DNA of 19,124 nt, taken from contig DKAU01000033.1 of NCBI GenBank assembly GCA_002450925.1, positions 1 to 19,124 on the forward strand, in the 5' to 3' direction. The position numbers and the translations under genes are program-made. Each line of letters opens with the position of its first letter. Positions within the stretch are counted from its first letter, which is position 1. Below, in pieces: positions 1-7,327 of the stretch. The notes beneath the pieces were generated by a model. It did no database searches and was not told the origin of the DNA. It worked only from the letters and a program-made list of their open reading frames with translations. The DNA is from Thiobacillus sp. UBA6918. GTDB lineage: Bacteria > Pseudomonadota > Gammaproteobacteria > Burkholderiales > Thiobacillaceae.

Positions 1-630
1 GCCTTCATCACCACCGACATGTCAGACAACCAGATTACCGCCTTCCACCCCGGCGCGATGAACCAGTCTCACCTGAACGATGCCGGCAGCGCCGCCGACA
101 TCAAGCTCGGCATCGTTTCACCGGATGGCCGTGAAGGCATGCTGACCCACTGCACACAGTTTCATGATGCCGACATTCCGTTTGTATTCGATCCGGGTCA
201 GGGCATGCCGCTGTTCAATGGTGACGAACTGATGCAAATGGTTCGCCAATCCAGCTATGTCACGCTCAACGATTACGAAGCGCAGCTACTGCAAAGCAGG
301 ACGAGGAAAACGCTGGACGAAATCGGACGCGAAGTGGATGCCCTGATAGTCACCAAAGGCGCGGAAGGCGCCGATTTCTACCTGGATGGCAAAATGATCC
401 ACATCCCCACGGCGCCCGTCAGGGAAGTCGTCGATCCGACCGGTTGCGGCGATGCCTTTCGCGCAGGGCTGCTCTATGGCATCGCGAACGGCATGGATTG
501 GGAGACGACCGGCAGGCTGGCCAGTCTCATGGGTGCTATAAAAATAGAGAGTCGGGGTGGCCAGAACCACGCACCCGGCCGAGCGGAGATCGATGTACGC
601 TTCGCCGAGGCTTTCGGCTACCAACCGTAA
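1..630 (+). CDS. PfkB-family carbohydrate/nucleoside kinase, 5'-truncated
   Basis: The reading frame is open from base 1, so the gene starts upstream of the window and only the last 209 codons are present. The visible part begins with an ITTDMSDNQ..FHPGAM stretch typical of adenosine-kinase-like PfkB proteins and ends with the PfkB signature 2 region, DPTGCGDAFRAG, at about 146-157 of the visible protein. That motif carries the anion-hole glycines and the catalytic-base Asp (GxGD). PfkB proteins phosphorylate a hydroxymethyl group of a sugar or nucleoside using ATP in the cytoplasm. The substrate cannot be read from this fragment; adenosine kinase or a related sugar kinase is possible. It lies 13 bp before the lipoprotein gene on the same strand, with no evident functional link. 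Family assignment is firm, substrate is not. Confidence 0.85.
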   Translation, partial: AFITTDMSDNQITAFHPGAMNQSHLNDAGSAADIKLGIVSPDGREGMLTHCTQFHDADIPFVFDPGQGMPLFNGDELMQMVRQSSYVTLNDYEAQLLQSRTRKTLDEIGREVDALIVTKGAEGADFYLDGKMIHIPTAPVREVVDPTGCGDAFRAGLLYGIANGMDWETTGRLASLMGAIKIESRGGQNHAPGRAEIDVRFAEAFGYQP

Positions 631-643
631 TCTGGAGATCATC

Positions 644-1099
644 ATGAAAAAACTCGCCGCATTGCTGCTTTTGGCTTCTACCACTTTTGTCCTTACCGGA
701 TGCCCTGCAGGCCTTGGCAGCAAGGATTACTCCCGCGAACAGGCTCGTCAGACACAGGAAGTACAGATGGGGGTAGTTGAATCAGTCAGGACAGTGAAGA
801 TCGAGGGCACCAAAACCCCGATAGGAGCAGGTGCTGGCGCGGTAGTTGGCGGCGTTGCCGGCAGCAAGGTCGGCGGCGGCCGTGGCAGCATTATTGGTGC
901 TACGGCTGGCGCCGTGCTGGGTGGCCTTGGCGGCGCTGCCGCGGAAGAAGCCATCACCCGACAGGATGGTCTGGAAATCACCGTCAAGCTGGATTCCGGC
1001 CGCATGATCGCCGTCACCCAGGGGGCGGATGAAGATTTCCGCGTCGGTGATCGCGTGCGGGTTCTCACGGGCGGCGGTGCAACACGCGTGACACGCTAA
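644..1099 (+). CDS. SlyB-like glycine-zipper outer-membrane lipoprotein
   Basis: This 151-residue protein starts at an ATG preceded by GGAG (633-636). The frame stays open upstream, but the family signature begins here. Residues 1-20 are a lipoprotein signal peptide: MKK, a hydrophobic core, then lipobox LTGC with Cys20 as the lipidated residue. Pro at +2 rather than Asp predicts outer-membrane sorting. Residues about 66-105 are a glycine-rich zipper (GAGAGAVVGGVAG, GATAGAVLGG), as in the Rickettsia 17 kDa antigen/SlyB/Pcp family. A small C-terminal beta domain (about 108-151) follows. Family members are abundant envelope lipoproteins linked to outer-membrane integrity. A strong hairpin with a T-run follows at 1121-1157. 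Confidence 0.85.
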   Translation: MKKLAALLLLASTTFVLTGCPAGLGSKDYSREQARQTQEVQMGVVESVRTVKIEGTKTPIGAGAGAVVGGVAGSKVGGGRGSIIGATAGAVLGGLGGAAAEEAITRQDGLEITVKLDSGRMIAVTQGADEDFRVGDRVRVLTGGGATRVTR

Positions 1100-1120
1100 A
1101 GCAGCATACTGTCCAACACC

Positions 1121-1157
1121 AATCGCGGGAACGGGTTCCCGTGATTGTTTTTTCTTT
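1121..1157 (+). terminator. Rho-independent terminator (or leader hairpin of ppx)
   Basis: Arms AATCGCGGGAAC (1121-1132) and GTTCCCGTGATT (1135-1146) pair over 12 bp with one G-U wobble; the innermost pair probably opens to a four-base loop. GTTTTTTCTTT (1147-1157) follows directly. It lies 21 bp after the slyB-like stop and ends 18 bp before the ppx ATG. The simplest reading is a terminator for the lipoprotein gene. Its closeness to ppx also allows a role in the ppx leader. Confidence 0.8.
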
Positions 1158-1175
1158 GCCTGTTTGCCAATCAGC

Positions 1176-2666
1176 ATGTCCTATCAAACCCTGGCCGCAA
1201 TCGACCTTGGCTCCAACAGTTTCAAATTACAGATTGCCCGCGTACAGGGAGAACAACTCTATTTGCTGGACGGGCTGAAAGAAGCTGTACGGCTTGCAGC
1301 CGGCCTCGACAAAAACAAGCAGCTTGACACCGATTCTCAACGGCGTGCGCTTGATTGTCTCAGTCGTTTCAACGAACGGCTGCGCGGCCTCCCAGAGGAG
1401 GCCGTACGATGCGTAGGTACCAGTGCCATGCGGGTGGCCAAGAACGCCGACAAGTTCCTAAAGGAGGCCGAACGGGTTCTGGGTTTTCCCATCGAAATAA
1501 TCTCCGGGCGAGAGGAGGCAAGACTCATTTACCTGGGCGTCGTCCATAGCCTTCCCTCTTCCTCCGGGAGGCGACTCGTCATCGACATTGGCGGCGGCTC
1601 AACGGAATGCATCATCGGAAACGGCATGGCACAGGAAAAGCGCGAAAGCCTGCTGATGGGCTGCGTGAGCTTTTCGATGCGTTTCTTCCCCGGCGGAAAA
1701 ATCGAAAAATCCGCGCTCAAGGAAGCCGAACTGGAAGCGCGCCTGATCGCACAGGGCATCGAGGCAGATTTCAACCGTGATTTTTGGGACGAGGCCATTG
1801 GCTCTTCGGGAAGCATACGTGCAATAGCCGAAATTCTGGAAGAAAGCGGCTGGGGGAAGGGCATCACATCCGAGGGCCTGGCGCAACTGCGGGAGGCGAT
1901 GCTAAACGCGGGCCACACGGACAAGCTGGAATTGCCGGGATTGCGCGCGGACAGGCGCCCTGTGCTGGCGGGCGGCTTTGCCATCCTTTCAGGTCTCTTC
2001 ACGGAACTTGGCATCAGCCTGATGAATCCTGCCACTGGGGCGTTGCGCGAGGGTATTCTCTATGATCTTTTGGGCCGCATGTCACATCGAGACATGCGCG
2101 ATGAAACCGTAACTGAGTTTGCGCGCCGTTACCACGTGGACCTCAAACAGGCCGAACGTGTCGAAGATCTGGCATTGCGCCTTTTCAACAAATGCTGGCC
2201 TGCCGAAATGGGCGATAGAGAAGAGGCCCAACAATATCTTTCCTGGGCGGCACGGCTTCACGAAATAGGCATCTCCATTGCCCACACCGGCTACCATAAA
2301 CATGGCGCCTATATTCTGGAAAATGCCGACATGCCCGGGTTTTCGAAAACAGACCAATCGCGCCTGGCCTTGCTGATAAGGGCCCAGCGCGGGGCCCTCT
2401 CAAAAATCCCACAACTCTCCGATGAAGCCGGCCAGCCCCCCTCGGAAACTGACCAGCCACTCATCTGGCTGTTGCGCAACGCAGTCATGCTCAATCGCAA
2501 CCGCGCTGACAATGACCTGCCAAACCTCGACGCAAAAATCTCATCCAAAGGCTACAAACTGACACTGGCCCAGGAATGGCTGGAAAAGAACCCGCTTACC
2601 CTGCGCGCCCTGGAAGAAGAGCATCGGGCTTGGAAATCCATCGGCGTACGCAGCCAGCACAACTGA
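1176..2666 (+). CDS. ppx: Exopolyphosphatase (Ppx/GppA family)
   Basis: This 496-residue protein of the ASKHA fold processively removes terminal phosphate from inorganic polyphosphate; the related GppA activity on pppGpp is possible. Visible motifs are the N-terminal phosphate-1 loop AIDLGSNSFKL (8-18), SGREEARL (110-117) containing the catalytic Glu, and the phosphate-2 loop IDIGGGSTE (136-144). The C-terminal half contains the HD-like helical region AARLHEIG..YHKHGAYIL. Length matches the family (about 500). The ATG at 1176 is chosen over TTG at 1164 because homology begins at once with SYQTLAAIDLG; neither has a good Shine-Dalgarno. The gene converges on the agt/plcP/ppk1 operon, so polyphosphate hydrolysis and synthesis are encoded side by side. 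Its stop directly abuts the opposing stop at 2667. Confidence 0.93.
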   Translation: MSYQTLAAIDLGSNSFKLQIARVQGEQLYLLDGLKEAVRLAAGLDKNKQLDTDSQRRALDCLSRFNERLRGLPEEAVRCVGTSAMRVAKNADKFLKEAERVLGFPIEIISGREEARLIYLGVVHSLPSSSGRRLVIDIGGGSTECIIGNGMAQEKRESLLMGCVSFSMRFFPGGKIEKSALKEAELEARLIAQGIEADFNRDFWDEAIGSSGSIRAIAEILEESGWGKGITSEGLAQLREAMLNAGHTDKLELPGLRADRRPVLAGGFAILSGLFTELGISLMNPATGALREGILYDLLGRMSHRDMRDETVTEFARRYHVDLKQAERVEDLALRLFNKCWPAEMGDREEAQQYLSWAARLHEIGISIAHTGYHKHGAYILENADMPGFSKTDQSRLALLIRAQRGALSKIPQLSDEAGQPPSETDQPLIWLLRNAVMLNRNRADNDLPNLDAKISSKGYKLTLAQEWLEKNPLTLRALEEEHRAWKSIGVRSQHN

Positions 2667-3704
2667 TCAAACAGCCGCCTCGGCCGCTGCGTTTTCGATT
2701 TCGGATTGATACGAAATGTGCAGATGACTAATGAACTGCTCGGTTGCAGCGCGCCAGGAATATTTTTCCGCATGCGTTCGGGCTGTGGCACGGTCAACAT
2801 TCAGAGCTTCCATGCAGGCTGTGCGGAGATCATCATTCATCACGCCCGCTTTCGAATCAACAAGCACATCAATTGGCCCGGTAACCGGGTAGGCCGCCAC
2901 CGGCAACCCGCAGGCCATGGCTTCCAGCAGAACCAGACCGAACGTATCGGTTTTGCTGGGAAAAACAAAAACATCAGCGGACGCATAAACCTCGGCAAGC
3001 TCCTGCTGATTGAGCACCCCCAGATAATTGACTTCAGGAAACTTCTCGCGCAATCCGGCCAAGGCCGGTCCGTCACCGGCAACCCACTTTGAACCCGGCA
3101 GATCCAGTTCAAGAAAGGCTTCAACATTCTTCTCGACCGCCACACGTCCGACATACAGGAAAATAGGGTGCGCCGTATTCAGGCGTTTGACTCCCTGTGG
3201 AGCAAATACCTCAAGATCCACTCCGCGTGACCACAAAACCACATTCTTGAACCCGTTTGCCTCAAGATCGGCTTTGACCTTTGGCGTGGGGGCCATCACC
3301 GCCCTTGCCGGCCCATGGAACCAGCGCAAGAAGGTGTACGTCCACGACAACGGAATCCCGAAACGCGCCTTAACGTACTCGGGGAAGCGGGTGTGATAAG
3401 CCGTGGTGTAGAGCAAGCCATTTTTCAGGGCGTAGCGCCGCGCAGCCAGACCCAGCGGTCCTTCGGTTGCGATATGAAGCGCATTAGGGGCGTATTCCCG
3501 GATGCGCTTCTCCACGGCTTTGCCCGCCAGTAACGACAACTTTATTTCCGGATAAGTCGGACAGGGCAAAGTACGGAATTCCAGCGGTGACAGGACGTCG
3601 ACTTCGTATCCCATATTCACCAATTCCCGGCGAGTAGTCTTGAGCGTGCGTACCACGCCATTGACTTGCGGTTGCCAGGCGTCAGTCACAATCATGATCT
3701 TCAC
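2667..3704 (-). CDS. agt: GT4-family glycosyltransferase, probable diacylglycerol glycosyltransferase (Agt-type)
   Basis: This GT-B fold glycosyltransferase has about 345 residues. The N-terminal Rossmann domain begins VKIMIVTDAWQPQVNGVVRTL, with the glycine-containing acceptor-side loop. The C-terminal donor-binding domain shows FLYVGRVAVEKN, VFVFPSKTDTFGLVLLEAMACG (the EX7E-type region with Asp as first acidic residue) and PVAAYPVTGPIDV. GTG at 3704 is chosen because AGAGGA lies about 7 nt before it. An in-frame ATG at 3728, exactly after the plcP stop, would add MKNKEEEN. The gene directly follows the PlcP-type phosphoesterase. In alphaproteobacteria and marine bacteria, such a pair converts phospholipid to diacylglycerol and then to glycolipid under phosphate limitation. 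The GT4 call is firm; the Agt role is inferred from context. An envelope mannosyltransferase is the alternative. Confidence 0.72.
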   Translation of the reverse strand: MKIMIVTDAWQPQVNGVVRTLKTTRRELVNMGYEVDVLSPLEFRTLPCPTYPEIKLSLLAGKAVEKRIREYAPNALHIATEGPLGLAARRYALKNGLLYTTAYHTRFPEYVKARFGIPLSWTYTFLRWFHGPARAVMAPTPKVKADLEANGFKNVVLWSRGVDLEVFAPQGVKRLNTAHPIFLYVGRVAVEKNVEAFLELDLPGSKWVAGDGPALAGLREKFPEVNYLGVLNQQELAEVYASADVFVFPSKTDTFGLVLLEAMACGLPVAAYPVTGPIDVLVDSKAGVMNDDLRTACMEALNVDRATARTHAEKYSWRAATEQFISHLHISYQSEIENAAAEAAV

Positions 3705-3728
3705 GTTTTCTTCCTCTTTGTTTTTCAT

Positions 3729-4637
3729 TCAGGCCACCTTCGCCGATTTGCGCTGCTTCTTCTCCGGCGCATCCAGGCAGTTTGTCCAGAAAACCAGCTC
3801 CAGTTGACCGTCATGCGTTTCCACCAGGGCTGACATGCTCTCCACCCAGTCTCCGTCATTGCAGTAGAGCAGTCCGTCAATTTCCCTTATTTCGGCCTTG
3901 TGTATGTGCCCGCACACCACCCCATCACATTGCCGCCGCTTTGCCTCTTCAGTCATGACGCGCTCGAACGCGGTAATGAAACTGATCGCATTCTTGACCT
4001 TGTGCTTGAGGTATTGGGAAAGTGACCAGTAGGAAAACCCGAAATGGGTGCGTATCCGGTTGAGCCACCGGTTCAGCACCAGCGCCATCGTGTAGAGCGA
4101 ATCGCCAAGATAGGCCAGCCAACGTGCGTACTTCATGACGCTGTCGAACATATCGCCATGCGTCACCAGCAATTTTTTCCCCTTGGCTGTGAGATGCACG
4201 ACTTCATCATTCACCTCAATCTCGCCAAATGTCAGACCGATGAACTGCCTAACCATGGAATCGTGGTTGCCCGGCACATACACGACATGGGTGCCTTTGC
4301 GCGCCTTGCGCAGCAGCTTCTGCACGACGTCGTTATGCTGTTGCGGCCAGTACCACCCCTTGCGCAACTGCCAGCCATCCAGAATGTCGCCGACCAGATA
4401 GAGAATGTCCGAGTCGTTGTGTTTGAGAAAATCCAGCAGATACGCGACCTGGCAACCGGGTGTGCCAAGATGGATGTCGGATAGCCAGATGGTTCGATAG
4501 TGTCTTTTCTTTTCAGGGGGCGGATCGGATCCGGGGTCATGCTGATGGAAGGGAAGACCAGGCACGACCGGCCTGTCAGTGAGCGGAACAGTGGAAAAAT
4601 CGGGGGAACGGAGCAGGCCTAGAACACGATTCAACAT
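3729..4637 (-). CDS. plcP: PlcP-type calcineurin-like metallophosphoesterase (annotated family: UDP-2,3-diacylglucosamine diphosphatase-like)
   Basis: A binuclear-metal phosphoesterase. Counting from the ATG at 4637 (302 aa), the metal ligands are DIH (54-56), GDILD (83-87), GNHD (123-126), THGD (159-162) and GHIH (243-246). It is longer than E. coli LpxH (240 aa). Stretches such as LLDFLKHNDSDILYLVGDI, WYWPQQHNDVVQKLLRKARKG and KVKNAISF resemble, as I recall them, the LpxH-like PlcP phospholipase C proteins that release diacylglycerol from phospholipid during phosphate starvation. LpxH function cannot be excluded. The start is uncertain: GTG 4670, ATG 4637 and GTG 4565 are in frame, none with a strong Shine-Dalgarno, and about 45 N-terminal residues are Pro-rich and unlike the family. 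Its TGA is followed at once by the ATG option of agt, implying co-expression. Confidence 0.72.
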   Translation of the reverse strand: MLNRVLGLLRSPDFSTVPLTDRPVVPGLPFHQHDPGSDPPPEKKRHYRTIWLSDIHLGTPGCQVAYLLDFLKHNDSDILYLVGDILDGWQLRKGWYWPQQHNDVVQKLLRKARKGTHVVYVPGNHDSMVRQFIGLTFGEIEVNDEVVHLTAKGKKLLVTHGDMFDSVMKYARWLAYLGDSLYTMALVLNRWLNRIRTHFGFSYWSLSQYLKHKVKNAISFITAFERVMTEEAKRRQCDGVVCGHIHKAEIREIDGLLYCNDGDWVESMSALVETHDGQLELVFWTNCLDAPEKKQRKSAKVA

Positions 4638-4648
4638 GGCGCTATGAA

Positions 4649-4666
4649 GCCACAGCCATGTGACAG
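4649..4666 (-). promoter_or_regulatory. Possible PHO (PhoB) box before plcP
   Basis: On the minus strand this reads CTGTCAC-ATGG-CTGTGGC, a 7+4+7 direct repeat with 11-bp periodicity. I count 13/18 matches to the E. coli consensus CTGTCATAWAWCTGTCAY. One more degenerate repeat, CAGACAC, precedes it at the same spacing. It sits between the ppk1 stop (4689) and the plcP ATG (4637). The box is weak and only 11 bp before that ATG, so it would imply a very short leader or a downstream start. Confidence 0.35.
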
Positions 4667-4688
4667 CCACGTGTCTGCAATATGAAGC

Positions 4689-6758
4689 TTATTTTTCGGT
4701 CAGGGCGATCTGGGACAGCAAAGCTGACTGGGCGCAATAAGGCTTCGCACGCCTTGGCTTGAGATGGCGATAGCTGCCATCGGCCTTCATTTCCCATGCC
4801 TGAAGGTTGTCCTTGAGATAGGGTTTTAAGCCTTCGTTGATCACGCGTTTTTTGAGCTTGGGACTCAACACCGGGAAGCAGGTTTCAATGCGACGAAAGA
4901 AATTCCGGTCCATCCAGTCCGCGCTGGACAAATAGACTTCTTCATCCCCAAGATTGCGGAAATAAAAAATGCGTGAATGTTCAAGGAATCGTCCAACCAC
5001 CGAACGAACGCGAATATTGTCCGACAACCCGGGCACCCCGGGACGCAAGGCGCACACTCCGCGAACAATGAGGTCAACCTTGACGCCCGCCTGCGATGCC
5101 TCATAGAGCGCAGCGATCACCTTGGGTTCAAGCAGGGCATTCATCTTGGCGATGATGGCTGCGGGATGTCCGGCCTTGGCGGCTACGGTCTCCCGCTCGA
5201 TCGCTTGCAGTATTTCCGGATGCAGGGTGAAGGGGGACTGGAGAATTTTTTGCAACTTCCCGGCACGCCCCAGTCCGGTCAATTGCATGAAAATCTGGTT
5301 CACATCAGCGGTAATGGTTTCATCGGCGGTCATCAAGCCGAAGTCTGTATACAGCCTTGCAGTTCTCGGATGGTAGTTGCCGGTCCCCAAGTGGGCATAA
5401 CGTCTCAGCATGCCATCTTCCCGCCGTGTAACCAGGGCAAGCTTGGCATGGGTCTTGTAGCCTACGACGCCGTACACCACATGCGCCCCCGCCTCTTCCA
5501 GCTTGGCCGCCCAGTTGATGTTGGCCTCTTCGTCAAAACGGGCCATCAGCTCAACCACGACCGTCACCTCCTTGCCGCTTTGCGCAGCGCGTATCAGGGC
5601 CTGCATCAATTGTGAATCGGTACCGGTTCGATAGACCGTCTGCCGAATGGCGGCCACCTGCGGATCACAGGCAGCCTGCTCGATAAAATCGATGACGGGC
5701 TGGAAAGATTCGTACGGGTGGTGCAACAGCAGGTCTCCCTTGCGGACAAGGTCAAAAATGTTTTCTGCCTTGGCGATACGGGCCGGCAGGGCTGGTACAA
5801 AAGGCTGGAACTTGAGGTCAGGCCGATCAACCCAGTCAGGCACCTGCATGAGCCGTACAAGATTGACCGGGCCATGCACCTGATAAAGGTCGTCGTGTTT
5901 CAAGCCAAACTGGCCAAGCAGAAATTCGCTCATGTTGGCAGAACAGTTATCCGCCACTTCAAGACGTACCGCCGCCCCATAATGACGATGTGGCAATTCG
6001 CCCTGCAGGGACTGGCGCAGGTTCTTGGTCTCTTCGTCGTCCACAAACAGGTCGGAGTTCCGGGTCACGCGGAACTGGTAGCAGCCTTCCACTGACATGC
6101 CCGTGAAAAGTTCCCCAACATGGGCATGCAAAATGGACGACAGAAACACGAATCCGTATTCGCACCCGGCAATTTCTGCCGGCAAACGGATGACCCGTGG
6201 CAATGCCCGAGGCGCCTGGACAACCGCAGCGCCGGAATTCCGCCCAAAAGCATCCTTGCCTTTCAATTCGACGGCAAAGTTCAGGCTCTTGTTGAGTACG
6301 CGCGGGAAAGGGTGTGCAGGATCCAACCCGATCGGGGTGAGTACCGGCATCATTTCGCGAAAGAAATATTCGCGCACCCACGCAGCCTGCTGCTCACTCC
6401 ATTGCGTTCGCCGGATGAATCGAATGCCTTCCTGGGCGAGGGCCGGCAGGATGCTTTTGTTCAACAATTCATACTGCCTGGATACCAGGCCATGCGCCCT
6501 TTTCTGGATTTCATTCAAGACCTGCCTTGGCGTGAGCCCATCCGGAGTCGGCGTTGATACACCGGCCTTGATGTGCTCCTTCAGTCCGGCAACACGCACT
6601 TCGAAAAATTCATCCATATTGCTGGATACAATGCACAAGAAGCGCAGACTCTCAAGCAAGGGTGTATCAGGATCCTCGGCCTGGGCCAAAACTCGCCGCT
6701 GGAATTCAAGAATGCCAAGTTCGCGATTGAGAAAAAGATCCGGCAGGGGCAAATTCAT
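4689..6758 (-). CDS. ppk1: Polyphosphate kinase PPK1
   Basis: This 689-residue protein is almost exactly the length of E. coli PPK1 (688). It reversibly transfers the ATP gamma-phosphate onto polyphosphate. In order it has the N domain (NRELGILEFQRRVLAQAED, SNMDEFFEVRVAGL), the head domain, and the C1 and C2 phospholipase-D-like domains. The autophosphorylated His is in YKTHAKLAL (His437); the second essential His is in FLEHSR (His594). HLGTGNYHPRTARLYTD, SSADWMDRNFFRRIE and the Arg/Asp metal-binding residues of C1 are also present. ATG at 6758 is chosen because family homology begins there; the frame extends to a TTG at 6809 without similarity. It is divergent from sixA across 104 bp and the first gene of a probable ppk1-plcP-agt transcript (18-51 bp gap, then abutting genes). 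Confidence 0.97.
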   Translation of the reverse strand: MNLPLPDLFLNRELGILEFQRRVLAQAEDPDTPLLESLRFLCIVSSNMDEFFEVRVAGLKEHIKAGVSTPTPDGLTPRQVLNEIQKRAHGLVSRQYELLNKSILPALAQEGIRFIRRTQWSEQQAAWVREYFFREMMPVLTPIGLDPAHPFPRVLNKSLNFAVELKGKDAFGRNSGAAVVQAPRALPRVIRLPAEIAGCEYGFVFLSSILHAHVGELFTGMSVEGCYQFRVTRNSDLFVDDEETKNLRQSLQGELPHRHYGAAVRLEVADNCSANMSEFLLGQFGLKHDDLYQVHGPVNLVRLMQVPDWVDRPDLKFQPFVPALPARIAKAENIFDLVRKGDLLLHHPYESFQPVIDFIEQAACDPQVAAIRQTVYRTGTDSQLMQALIRAAQSGKEVTVVVELMARFDEEANINWAAKLEEAGAHVVYGVVGYKTHAKLALVTRREDGMLRRYAHLGTGNYHPRTARLYTDFGLMTADETITADVNQIFMQLTGLGRAGKLQKILQSPFTLHPEILQAIERETVAAKAGHPAAIIAKMNALLEPKVIAALYEASQAGVKVDLIVRGVCALRPGVPGLSDNIRVRSVVGRFLEHSRIFYFRNLGDEEVYLSSADWMDRNFFRRIETCFPVLSPKLKKRVINEGLKPYLKDNLQAWEMKADGSYRHLKPRRAKPYCAQSALLSQIALTEK

Positions 6759-6862
6759 GGTTGACCACTTCGGTTGCGGCTTATCAAAATATCCATTCGA
6801 TCCTAGCAAAAGGCGGGCTTTGCATCTATCGCGCGCCCATTACAGCGCCCAAGGAGAAGAAA

Positions 6863-7315
6863 ATGGACCTGATATTGTGGCGGCACGCCGAAGCCGAGGA
6901 AAGCATTGAGGACCTGACGCGCAGGCTTACACCCAAGGGGCGAAAGCAAGCGGTGAAAATGGCAGGGTGGCTGAATGCGCGAATTCCAGAAACCAGCCGG
7001 ATTATTGTCAGCCCCGCGGTTCGGGCCCGGGAAACCGCCGAAGCCCTCGACCGGAGGTTCGATACGATTCCTGCACTTGCGCCCGGAGCCAGTGTGGAGT
7101 CGATGCTGAAAATGGCTTGCTGGCCGGGATACGATGAAGAGTGCACCCTCATTGTTGGCCACCAGCCCGACCTGGGAACCCTGGCCGCTTTTTTGCTTGG
7201 CGCTGACGGCTCGTTTTCAATCAAGAAGGGCGGAATATGGTGGCTCAACAGCCGTACACGAGACGGATTCAACGAGGTCGTCTTGCGGGCGGTGCTGGCA
7301 CCCGAAATGGCCTGA
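6863..7315 (+). CDS. sixA: Phosphohistidine phosphatase SixA family
   Basis: A 150-residue histidine phosphatase of the SixA clade (short, lacking the capping insert of phosphoglycerate mutases). The phospho-accepting His8 lies in LILWRHAEAE, where the canonical RHG is RHA, as is common in this clade. Arg55 is in SPAVRARETAE, and the second catalytic His100 in IVGHQPDL. In E. coli SixA dephosphorylates phosphohistidine on phosphotransferase proteins (ArcB, later NPr). The ATG at 6863 has AAGGAG at 6851-6856, the right spacing, and begins directly with the catalytic strand. The gene is divergent from ppk1 and converges on the di-iron gene with a 12-bp gap and no terminator. Family assignment is firm; the physiological substrate here is unknown. 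Confidence 0.9.
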   Translation: MDLILWRHAEAEESIEDLTRRLTPKGRKQAVKMAGWLNARIPETSRIIVSPAVRARETAEALDRRFDTIPALAPGASVESMLKMACWPGYDEECTLIVGHQPDLGTLAAFLLGADGSFSIKKGGIWWLNSRTRDGFNEVVLRAVLAPEMA

Positions 7316-7327
7316 TGATACAAGCCC

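Noticed and set aside
4977..5615. 212-codon open frame antisense to ppk1
   Set aside because: It lies wholly within the firmly identified ppk1 gene, has no recognisable domain, and is the kind of long shadow frame expected at this GC.
6759..6862. PHO box in the ppk1/sixA divergent gap
   Set aside because: I found no pair of TGTCA-like repeats 11 bp apart on either strand; CTGTAAT has no partner.
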